Assembly: GCA_017651785.1 (NCBI GenBank)
Contig: JAGCCD010000126.1
Span: forward strand, 1-5,894
Source: Bacteroidales bacterium
Lineage (GTDB): Bacteria > Bacteroidota > Bacteroidia > Bacteroidales > UBA932
DNA length: 5,894 nucleotides
Direction of reading: 5' to 3'
The notes beneath the pieces were generated by a model. It ran no database searches. It was given only the letters and a program-made list of their open reading frames with translations, and was not told where the DNA came from. Numbering within the stretch: the first letter of the stretch is position 1; each line of letters opens with the position of its first letter. A program made the position numbers and the translations under genes. Positions 1-5,894 of this stretch are shown one piece after another.

Positions 1-647
1 AGGATTTCGCCGCCCTTGTATGCCCAGTCACGGGCAAAAGCCAGCTGGCACTGGGCCGCCACAGGCCCTGCGATACGTATCTGAGTGTCGCGCCAAATAC
101 CCCAGTCAAGCCCTTTGTCGTAGCGGTCGGCGATGTTCATTCCACCAAGATATGCAATTTTTCCGTCGATAACAACGATTTTGCGGTGATTCCGGTAGTT
201 GTCGGACTTCTTGAGAGCCGGCGGGTACAGCGGCGAAAACGCCTTTGTGTGCACTCCCATAGCGCGCATGTCCCGGAAAAGAGGACGTCGCGTGCCGTTT
301 ACCGCGGCATCGTACAGAAGGCGGACTTCCACGCCCTGGGATACCTTCTGCGCCAGCATTCCGGCGATCTTGCGCCCCGTGGGATCGTCTTCGTATTTGA
401 AGAACTGCAGGTGGATGTACTGCCGGGCCGAGGCTATGTCTTGCTCGAGCCGTTCGGCCATTTGGGTGAAACCGGTGAAGGTTTCTATGGAGTTGCCGTC
501 TACCGTGCCCTCCTGAACGCCTTCACGAAGCAGGATGTCGTCCTCCTGCGGCACGAGCGGCTTCACTTCGCCTGGCTTGCTGAAAAGCCAGGCGACATAG
601 GCCACGAGCGCCACTATTACGGCCAGGACGACAACTGCTTCTTTCAT
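1..647 (-). CDS. Membrane-anchored phospholipase D / cardiolipin-synthase-like protein, N-terminal part
   Basis: Phospholipase D superfamily protein, partial: 215 residues from the ATG at 647-645, then cut by the window edge. In bacteria such enzymes usually join two phosphatidylglycerols into cardiolipin at the inner membrane. One transmembrane segment is visible (about residues 4-22, VVVLAVIVALVAYVAWLF), followed by a region facing one side of the membrane. The PLD domain begins near 45 (VQEGTVDGN, IHLQFFKYEDDPTGRKI) and contains a complete HKD motif: His154, Lys156 and Asp161 in NHRKIVVIDG, followed by YLGGMNIADRY and WRDTQIRIAGP, all typical of cardiolipin synthase. The second HKD motif needed for a complete active site must lie beyond the edge. 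Classical ClsA has two N-terminal membrane helices; only one is present here. Its tight junction with susB indicates co-transcription. PLD family membership is certain; cardiolipin synthesis is likely but another phosphatidyl transfer or hydrolysis is possible. Confidence 0.88.
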   Translation of the reverse strand, partial: MKEAVVVLAVIVALVAYVAWLFSKPGEVKPLVPQEDDILLREGVQEGTVDGNSIETFTGFTQMAERLEQDIASARQYIHLQFFKYEDDPTGRKIAGMLAQKVSQGVEVRLLYDAAVNGTRRPLFRDMRAMGVHTKAFSPLYPPALKKSDNYRNHRKIVVIDGKIAYLGGMNIADRYDKGLDWGIWRDTQIRIAGPVAAQCQLAFARDWAYKGGEI

Positions 648-661
648 CAGCGTATCTCCCT
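645..661 (-). other. TGATG stop/start overlap with a GGAG ribosome-binding site
   Basis: The susB stop TGA (649-647) and the PLD-like gene's ATG (647-645) share one base. On the minus strand AGGGAG (661-656) stands 8 bases before that ATG and contains the Shine-Dalgarno core GGAG at a normal distance. It lies inside the last codons of susB. This decides the start of the downstream gene and points to translational coupling. It is the only start in the window with a recognisable Shine-Dalgarno sequence, which is uncommon in this phylum and could be chance. Confidence 0.7.
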
Positions 662-2971
662 GAGTGACAGTGCGAATCCGCCTCCGCGCGCCATGCGCAC
701 GGTGAAGGAATCGGATGAGCCCACCTCGGAGCGGGTAATAGTGTAAGCCTGGGGCGCGGTTTCATAATCGGCCTCGGGGGCGTCTGCATACAGGATTGCC
801 TCGTATCGCAGCGAAGGATCCAGGAAATTCAGGCTGAATGTCACCGTGCGCTCCTCCGGTCCGCCCACGCCGCCCACGTACCAGACATCGCGGGCCCTGG
901 CGCCCTTAAGCGACTTTGCGCTCTCCGGCAGGGCGTACACAAAGCGTGCGGCGTTGCTTATCATATCTTTCTTGCCGTCGGCAAGCTTGGCAACTCCCTC
1001 TGCTGCAGCGTTTAACGTCTCAAGCTTGGGCTTGCGGGCGGTCACTATAACCTCTCCCGGTTCTGCTTCAAGATACAGAGACTTCTCCCAGTCTACGGCA
1101 ACGTCCTTTATGAACTGGAAGGCGTCGGGGAAGCGCTCGTAGTTGGAGGGCAGGTCGGCGGCCATCTGCAGCGGCGAGTAGAAAGTGACGTACAGGCCCA
1201 GCTGGTTTGCGATGGTGTGGCGCATCTTGCCGCTTTGTCCGGGAGCGGTAATGGACATATCCTGCTCGAATATGCCGGGAGTGTAGTCCATGGGGCCGCC
1301 CTGCTGCCGCGTGAACGGCAGGATGGCGGTATGCCCCGGATTGATGTTGCTGCGGTATTCCGTTCCCATAGCGCTCTCGTTGCCTATCATGTTGGGCCAG
1401 GTGCGGCAGAGGCCGGTGGGGCGCACCGCCTCGTGTGCGTTCACCATAATGTGGTGCTTTGCCGCTTCCTTTATGGCGTAAAGGTAGTGGTTGATGAGCG
1501 GCTGGCTGTAGTGATGCTCGCCATAAGGGATGATGTTGCCCACGTATCCGCTCTTCACGGCATCGTAGCCGTACTGGTTCATAAGGTTATAGGCCGCTTC
1601 CATATGACGCTCGTAATTCACTGTGGATGAAGATGTTTCGTGGTGCATTACAAGGCGGATGCCCTTGCTGTGGGCGTATTGGTTAAGCGCGGGAAGGTCG
1701 AAGTCGGGATAGGGGGTGACGAAGTCGAACACGTAGTCTTTCTGGCATCCGAACCAGTCTTCCCAGCCCTCGTTCCAGCCCTCTATGAGAAGGGCGTCAA
1801 AGCCGTTTGCGGCGGCAAAGTCTATATATGCACGCACGTTCCCGTTGTTGGCTCCGTGCCTGCCGTGAGGCTTGAGGGCTTTGTAATCGGTTACTCCCAG
1901 TTGTATGGAGGGAACGTCGTAGGTGTATGACCACTCGGTCTTGCCGGTAATCATTTCCCACCATACTCCCATATATTTTACGGGATGTATCCAGCTCACA
2001 TCCTCAATGGCGCAGGGCTCGTTGAGGTTGAGTATCAGTCTTGATGCCAGGGCCTTGCGGGCGTCGTCCACTACCATTACGGTGCGCCAGGGGCTCACGC
2101 ACGGAGCCTGGAGGCGTCCTTTTACCCCTTCGGCATCGGGGGTGAGCCAGGTGCGGAAGGTTAAGGTCTTGTCGTCGAGCAGGAGGTTGGTGGTGGGGTA
2201 ATTCACCACCTCGGCTTCGTGGATGTTGATGTACAGGCCGTCATCGGTCTTAAGCTGAAGAGCCGTCTGCACGCCTGTATCGCTGAATCCGGTTGCGGAC
2301 GCATTGTCCAGACGTGTCTTGCCGGAGATGGCGCGAATCTCGCTCAGGCGGCTGCGGGTGTAGTTGTACTCCTGCGTGTCGTAGTCGCCGCTTATCCACC
2401 AGGCGGTGTGGTCGCCTGTCATTGCGAATTCCGTAAGTTCCTCTTTCACTTTGAAATAGCGGAGCTTGTTGTCTTGCGGGAACTCGTAACGGAAGCCTAT
2501 GCCGTCGTCGTACACGCGGAAGCGGAGGTCCATACGCACGCCGTCCTCGCGAACGAGGTTCACCAACAACTCGTTGTAGTTGTTGCGGATGTCGCGCTCC
2601 TCGCCCCACACCGGCTGCCAGGTCTCGTCAAAACTGCCGGTAGAACTGCCAAGCACGGAGAAACCGGAGCACAGGTCGCTGCCGTCCGTGAACTTGAGGC
2701 CTTCCCGCGCGTTCTTTATGACGGGGTCTTCGCCGCTCCGCTGTTCATCCGCAATAAGCTGGAAACCAAGGCGCGAGGGCTTTACAACCTCCCGTCCGCT
2801 GCGTTCCAGCCGGTAGCAGGGCTGCCCCTGGGATGTGCATCCCACCTCTACGGTAAGCGAGCCGTCCGGACTGCTCACGCTATAGGGAAACGACGGTGCC
2901 TCGGCCGGTTTGGCGCATCCGGCCAGCATCAGTGCAGCAGCCGCAATAACAATAAATCGTAACTCTTTCAT
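647..2971 (-). CDS. susB: SusB-like alpha-glucosidase, GH97, lipoprotein
   Basis: Exo-acting alpha-glucosidase that releases glucose from the non-reducing end of maltooligosaccharides; B. thetaiotaomicron SusB is a calcium-dependent inverting enzyme. 774 residues (SusB about 738). Lipoprotein signal: MKELR, hydrophobic run, LMLAGC with Cys19, then AKPAE, which lacks an acidic surface-export motif, so periplasmic. Domains: GH97 N-terminal beta-sandwich about 28-305; (beta/alpha)8 barrel about 306-630 (HPVKYMGVWWEM, IEGWNEGWEDWFG, VKSGYVGN, PMDYTPGIFE); C-terminal beta domain to 774 (YADAPEADYETAPQAYTI). Probable catalytic bases are Glu445 (MHHETSS) and Glu514 (VNAHEAVRPTG); acid Glu538 (MGTEY); Glu532 (IGNES) and probably Glu201 help bind calcium. 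Glu445, 514, 532 and 538 fall six residues after SusB 439, 508, 526 and 532, and KSGYVGN has Gly where retaining GH97 members carry an Asp nucleophile, so inversion is predicted. About 46 extra residues lie near 648-694. The stop overlaps the next gene's ATG. Confidence 0.95.
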   Translation of the reverse strand: MKELRFIVIAAAALMLAGCAKPAEAPSFPYSVSSPDGSLTVEVGCTSQGQPCYRLERSGREVVKPSRLGFQLIADEQRSGEDPVIKNAREGLKFTDGSDLCSGFSVLGSSTGSFDETWQPVWGEERDIRNNYNELLVNLVREDGVRMDLRFRVYDDGIGFRYEFPQDNKLRYFKVKEELTEFAMTGDHTAWWISGDYDTQEYNYTRSRLSEIRAISGKTRLDNASATGFSDTGVQTALQLKTDDGLYINIHEAEVVNYPTTNLLLDDKTLTFRTWLTPDAEGVKGRLQAPCVSPWRTVMVVDDARKALASRLILNLNEPCAIEDVSWIHPVKYMGVWWEMITGKTEWSYTYDVPSIQLGVTDYKALKPHGRHGANNGNVRAYIDFAAANGFDALLIEGWNEGWEDWFGCQKDYVFDFVTPYPDFDLPALNQYAHSKGIRLVMHHETSSSTVNYERHMEAAYNLMNQYGYDAVKSGYVGNIIPYGEHHYSQPLINHYLYAIKEAAKHHIMVNAHEAVRPTGLCRTWPNMIGNESAMGTEYRSNINPGHTAILPFTRQQGGPMDYTPGIFEQDMSITAPGQSGKMRHTIANQLGLYVTFYSPLQMAADLPSNYERFPDAFQFIKDVAVDWEKSLYLEAEPGEVIVTARKPKLETLNAAAEGVAKLADGKKDMISNAARFVYALPESAKSLKGARARDVWYVGGVGGPEERTVTFSLNFLDPSLRYEAILYADAPEADYETAPQAYTITRSEVGSSDSFTVRMARGGGFALSLREIR

Positions 2972-2977
2972 ATTCAG
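2967..2977 (-). other. susA-susB junction: stop and start separated by 2 bases
   Basis: On the minus strand the junction reads CTGAATATGAA: TGA (2976-2974) ends the GH13 gene, two bases intervene, and ATG (2971-2969) starts the GH97 gene. There is no Shine-Dalgarno-like purine block at the right distance; the upstream bases are A-rich (a run of six A, 2991-2986). Such spacing implies one transcript and probable translational coupling by re-initiation. The same 11 bases surround the start of the upstream GH13 gene (4970-4980). Confidence 0.75.
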
Positions 2978-4974
2978 TCTCTTGCTTTTTTAAACTCAAC
3001 CACCAGGGCGCTCATAGGGGCGACTTCTACGCCGTCCTGCAGGGTGACGGGGGCGCCGGTAATGACGTTTGTGCCCTGTACAGGGGAGGAGACGAACTCC
3101 GAGTAGTGGCTCCAGTCAAGGGCGCGGGGCTCGGAAGTGTTGTTGATGTAGACAAACACGGCTTCCGAGTCGGTGTAGCGGAAGTACGAGTAGGTGTTGT
3201 CTGTAATATTCCTCACTCCAACGTTCTTGCGGGAAAGGAAATGGAGGGTCTTGCCGTGTTTGACGGGCTCCGATGTCTTGCGCCAGTTGAAGAGCCGTGC
3301 CGTGTAGTCGTGCAGGTCTGCGGCCGTGCGGTACAGGGGGCCTCCGGCGGCCGCGCGGCCTTCCCCGGTGAAGAGGTTGAAGGTGTCGCCCTCCCATCCG
3401 CCGGGGAAGTCTATGCGCTTTGCGCCGTCGTGGCTCTGGCAGTCCTTGCGCTCAAGGAACATCATCTCGTCGCCGTAATACAGCTGCGGTATGCCCCGGA
3501 GCGTCGCCAGCATTGTGAGCGCCAGCTTCATCTTGTCCGGGTTGGCCTGGAAGATATCGCCTGTACGCATGTGGTCGTGGTTGGCGAAGAAGATGAGCAT
3601 CTTGCCCAGGTCGTGATAGGCGAAGTCCTGGGCGAGGACGGTGTAGACGCGGGTCATTCCCTCGTCCCACCATACCTGGTCTTCGCACAGGGCGGTGATT
3701 ATGGCGCGCTGCAGCGGAAAGTCCATTATGCTGGGGAGGTTGCTGTCGAACCCGTTCTTGTTGGGGTTGCCGCTCTGCCAGTAGGCGACCTGGGGGATGT
3801 TCATATCCCAGCATTCACCCACTATGTTGATGTCCGGATACTCTTCACGGACCGCTTTGCACCATTTTGACATAGGACCGGGCTCGTTGTAAGGATATGT
3901 GTCTACGCGAAGGCCGTCAAGGTCGGCGTATTCTATCCACCACACTGCCCATTGCTGGAAGTACTTGAGAACGAACGGGTTGTCCAGGTTCATATCGGGC
4001 ATTGACGGGACAAACCAGCCGCTTTCCTGGCGCTGCAGGTCAGTCTGCGCGGCATTGGGATCCATATACACGGAGAACAGGGCGTTCATCTGCATATACT
4101 CGGGGAAGCGGTGAATCCAGTCTTTGAAGGGGGTGTCTTCCATCCACCAGTGGGCGGTGCCGCAGTGGTTGGTGACGATGTCCATTATGACCTTGAGGCC
4201 CTTTTCGTGCGATTTGGCCACGTACTCTTTATAAAGGGCGTTGTCGCCGAAGCGGGGGTCGATGTGGTAATAATCTGCACAGGCATAGCCGTGATAGGAC
4301 TCAAACTCCTGATTGTCCAGAAGAAGGGGAGTGTTCCACACTGCAGTGGCACCAAGCCCCGCCACATAGTCAAGGTGGTCTATCATACCCTGCAGGTCTC
4401 CGCCGTGACGGGCAACCGGGTCAACCCTGTCTACTTTGTCTGGCGTTGCGGGAACGGTCCAGCTTACGGCAGAACCGTCGTCGTAAACACCTCCCGGCCA
4501 GGCGGCATCGTTATCTGCGGAAGCGGACGCAAAGCGGTCTGGCATAATTAGATAGATCATGTCGTCCGTGGTGAAGCTCTCACGTGCGGCACTGCCTGCA
4601 CGTCTCTCACGTATGTTGTACGGATATTTGAACTCTTGTTTGCCGTCCTTGGAGAAGACGAGCCAGCAGGTACCCGCCTTGGCTCCCACATGAACATCTA
4701 CAAAAAGGTAGTTGGGACTGTCTGCCTTGCTCACGCCTGTAACCTGCGTGCCTGCGAGCCCCTCTACGCTCACTTCGTATTCGCTTATCGCAGGGCCCTG
4801 CACCATCAGCTGCAGGTCTGTCTTCATGCCCGTCCACCAGCTTAACGGCTCGACCCGCATCACTTCGTCTGCGGTAAAGTCCCGTACGCTAGAGGGATTG
4901 AACCCGCGCGAGCATCCGGCGAGCAGCAGCACCGCCGCCACCATCAATCCGCCCGTAAAACGTATATTCTTCAT
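2974..4974 (-). CDS. susA: SusA-like neopullulanase / cyclomaltodextrinase, GH13, lipoprotein
   Basis: Retaining GH13 hydrolase expected to cut alpha-1,4 bonds in maltooligosaccharides, cyclodextrins or pullulan in the periplasm. 666 residues from the ATG at 4974-4972; this start places a lipoprotein signal at the N-terminus (MKN, hydrophobic run, LLLAGC with lipidated Cys21). In-frame TTG at 4995 would add seven residues but overlaps the hairpin and is less likely. Residues about 37-125 form the N-terminal beta domain of the cyclomaltodextrinase group (RVEPLSWWTGMK). The barrel follows: YLIMPDRFA near 141, HGGDLQGM near 190, region I DIVTNHCG near 265, nucleophile Asp358 in GLRVDTYPY, acid Glu387 in IVGECWDMN, stabiliser Asp467 in FFANHDHMRT. 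About 85 C-terminal residues form the all-beta domain. All catalytic residues are intact. CSRGF after the cysteine lacks the acidic surface-export signal. The stop lies 2 bases before susB. The susA symbol rests on similarity and the susA-susB order; GH13 subfamily is not proven. Confidence 0.9.
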   Translation of the reverse strand: MKNIRFTGGLMVAAVLLLAGCSRGFNPSSVRDFTADEVMRVEPLSWWTGMKTDLQLMVQGPAISEYEVSVEGLAGTQVTGVSKADSPNYLFVDVHVGAKAGTCWLVFSKDGKQEFKYPYNIRERRAGSAARESFTTDDMIYLIMPDRFASASADNDAAWPGGVYDDGSAVSWTVPATPDKVDRVDPVARHGGDLQGMIDHLDYVAGLGATAVWNTPLLLDNQEFESYHGYACADYYHIDPRFGDNALYKEYVAKSHEKGLKVIMDIVTNHCGTAHWWMEDTPFKDWIHRFPEYMQMNALFSVYMDPNAAQTDLQRQESGWFVPSMPDMNLDNPFVLKYFQQWAVWWIEYADLDGLRVDTYPYNEPGPMSKWCKAVREEYPDINIVGECWDMNIPQVAYWQSGNPNKNGFDSNLPSIMDFPLQRAIITALCEDQVWWDEGMTRVYTVLAQDFAYHDLGKMLIFFANHDHMRTGDIFQANPDKMKLALTMLATLRGIPQLYYGDEMMFLERKDCQSHDGAKRIDFPGGWEGDTFNLFTGEGRAAAGGPLYRTAADLHDYTARLFNWRKTSEPVKHGKTLHFLSRKNVGVRNITDNTYSYFRYTDSEAVFVYINNTSEPRALDWSHYSEFVSSPVQGTNVITGAPVTLQDGVEVAPMSALVVEFKKARD

Positions 4975-4994
4975 ATTCAGCAAATTAACTACCA

Positions 4995-5019
4995 ACCTCT
5001 GGGAAAATCTCCCAGAGGT
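4995..5019 (-). promoter_or_regulatory. Intercistronic hairpin: attenuator, weak terminator or mRNA-stability element
   Basis: A perfect inverted repeat with two 10-base arms (4995-5004 and 5010-5019, ACCTCTGGGA / TCCCAGAGGT) and a 5-base loop. It sits in the 63-base gap between the upstream amylase stop and the susA-like start, the only non-coding stretch in the window. Read on the minus strand, the stem is followed by TTGGTAGTTAATTTG, which has scattered T residues but no clean T-tract, so it is not a textbook intrinsic terminator. The other genes of the cluster are essentially abutting, which makes this a likely control or mRNA-processing point between the first enzyme and the susA-susB pair. 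The fold is seen; the role is inferred. Confidence 0.55.
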
Positions 5020-5037
5020 GCGGACGTAACGAATTGA

Positions 5038-5894
5038 TTACTTGCGGGTCAGGACGAGGTAGTCGCCGGGGGCGAGGGTGATGGTCTGGTCGCCGCTGAG
5101 CTTTGATCCGGTGAAGGCGTTGGTATACTCACCATCCAGCTTGATAGTCCAAGTGACGGGTTCTGCCTTGAGGTTGGAGAAGGGCTCCTTGAGCTTGGCG
5201 CTCTGGGGACGGTTGTCGTTGGCCTCTGTTTCTTCAAGTACCAGAGTATCTTTGGCTGCCTGTCCAAAGTTGGCGAGGACGATTACCTTGTTGCCCTTGA
5301 CCTCGCGGTGGAAGGCCACCACACCGTCGGTGCCGGGAGTTTCCCACCAGACGATTTCTCCTCCGCGCTCACCTGCGGCGAGAGCGGGGTTGTTATGCTT
5401 GAGGTCTACGAGTTTTTTCCAGAAGGCGGTGTATTCGTTTGCAGACCAGTCGGTTATGGGATCTTTCTCGAAGAACTCGAGCCTGCGGCTGAGGCCGATC
5501 TCCTGACCGGTATAGATGAGGGGCTGACTCTGGGGAAGAGTGAAGCAGAGCACGGCGCAGGCATCTGCGGCAGCGCCCTCGCGCTCGAACTCGGTTCCGG
5601 CCCAGGAGTTCTCATCATGGTTGGAGGTGAAGGTCAGGCGGAAAGCCTCGCGTGGGAAGCGTGCAGCGTCGCGTGCAACATAGTCCTTGAGGTCCTGAAC
5701 GCTGCGGCTGCCCTGCGCAAGGCCGTTCAGCAGGTGGTGGAGCTCCCAGGCGTAGTTGGCGTCGAAAGTAACCAACGGGTCTGCCAGGTTGTCCCTCTCT
5801 GCCTCTGCAAGGAGATAGATGTCGGGGTAGTCCTTGTTCATCTTGGGAAGGATTCCGTACCAGAACTCGGCGGGAACCTCGCCGGCGGCGTCGC
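5038..5894 (-). CDS. GH13 alpha-amylase family protein, C-terminal part (5' end outside window)
   Basis: Glycoside hydrolase family 13 enzyme, expected to cleave internal alpha-1,4 bonds of starch or maltooligosaccharides by a retaining mechanism. 284 residues are visible, ending at TAA (5040-5038). The first complete codon (5892-5890) is Asp in the context DAAGEVPAEFW, matching GH13 conserved region II (usually RCDVAG..P.EFW), so it is probably the nucleophile. The general acid is Glu30 of the fragment (YLLAEAER, codon 5805-5803) and the transition-state stabiliser is Asp93 in TSNHDENSW (codon 5616-5614). YTGQE and FFEKDPI, also typical of this group, follow. A beta-sandwich C-terminal domain fills roughly the last 110 residues. 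The first GH13 catalytic segments, any signal peptide and the start codon lie beyond the edge, so its location in the cell cannot be judged. It is the first visible gene of the cluster. Family assignment is secure; exact substrate (starch, maltodextrin or pullulan) is not. Confidence 0.9.
   Translation of the reverse strand, partial: DAAGEVPAEFWYGILPKMNKDYPDIYLLAEAERDNLADPLVTFDANYAWELHHLLNGLAQGSRSVQDLKDYVARDAARFPREAFRLTFTSNHDENSWAGTEFEREGAAADACAVLCFTLPQSQPLIYTGQEIGLSRRLEFFEKDPITDWSANEYTAFWKKLVDLKHNNPALAAGERGGEIVWWETPGTDGVVAFHREVKGNKVIVLANFGQAAKDTLVLEETEANDNRPQSAKLKEPFSNLKAEPVTWTIKLDGEYTNAFTGSKLSGDQTITLAPGDYLVLTRK

Noticed and set aside
1326..1340. 15-base match GCGGTATGCCCCGGA shared with 3486-3500
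   Set aside because: The two copies lie in different reading frames of unrelated protein segments (PGHTA and RGIPQ), with no flanking similarity; best explained as chance.
2219..2962. 247-codon open frame on the plus strand opposite the N-terminal half of the GH97 gene
   Set aside because: Same reason: no domain or plausible start context, and it is entirely antisense to a well-conserved gene.
2986..2991. Run of six A (minus strand) near the end of the SusA-like gene; a -1 shift there would read into the GH97 frame
   Set aside because: It does not form a proper slippery heptamer in the reading frame, no downstream pseudoknot or stem is evident, and a fusion would bury the GH97 lipoprotein signal inside a polypeptide.
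3106..3870. 254-codon open frame on the plus strand opposite the SusA-like gene
   Set aside because: Its translation is a low-complexity V/G/A-rich protein with no recognisable domain, and it mirrors a gene with intact catalytic motifs. Long antisense frames are expected in GC-rich coding DNA.
4981..4988. Minus-strand TTAATTTG resembling the Bacteroides -7 promoter box TAnnTTTG
   Set aside because: One fixed position mismatches, no clear -33 TTTG lies at the right distance, and transcription would start almost on the ATG, leaving essentially no leader.
4972..4995. Alternative TTG start seven codons upstream of the SusA-like ATG
   Set aside because: It begins inside the hairpin and would add a hydrophobic stretch ahead of an already complete lipoprotein signal; ATG at 4974 is the natural start.

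Overview
The window looks like part of a Bacteroidota (probably Bacteroidales) chromosome and carries a short starch- and maltooligosaccharide-degrading gene cluster. The reasons are: a SusA-like GH13 enzyme directly followed by a SusB-like GH97 alpha-glucosidase, which is the gene pair at the start of the Bacteroides thetaiotaomicron sus locus; lipoprotein signal peptides on both; and gene starts with almost no Shine-Dalgarno sequence. Base composition is moderately GC-rich (high fifties by eye), above Bacteroides and closer to Alistipes-like or uncultivated gut/rumen Bacteroidales. I cannot name the species.

All genes lie on the minus strand and read from high to low coordinates. (1) 5894-5038: C-terminal part of a GH13 alpha-amylase, cut by the window edge almost exactly at its catalytic nucleophile. 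(2) 5037-4975: the only non-coding gap, 63 bases, holding a perfect 10-bp hairpin. (3) 4974-2974: SusA-like neopullulanase/cyclomaltodextrinase lipoprotein. (4) 2971-647: SusB-like GH97 alpha-glucosidase lipoprotein, starting 2 bases after the previous stop. (5) 647-1: N-terminal 215 residues of a membrane-anchored phospholipase D/cardiolipin-synthase-like protein, whose ATG shares one base with the SusB stop codon; it runs off the window.

The three glycosidases form a logical series: endo-acting alpha-amylase, oligosaccharide-cleaving neopullulanase, then exo-acting alpha-glucosidase releasing glucose. The two lipoproteins lack the acidic residues after the lipid-bearing cysteine that mark surface export, so they probably work in the periplasm on imported oligosaccharides. 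SusC/SusD-type import genes are not in the window; by analogy they would lie upstream, beyond 5894. The phospholipase D-like gene has no obvious role in starch use but is tightly joined to the end of the operon.

I found no RNA genes, mobile elements, CRISPR arrays or convincing promoters. Nothing here is clearly a new system. The points most worth a second look are the PLD-like gene coupled to susB, an extra stretch of about 46 residues in the C-terminal domain of the GH97 enzyme, and the intercistronic hairpin.
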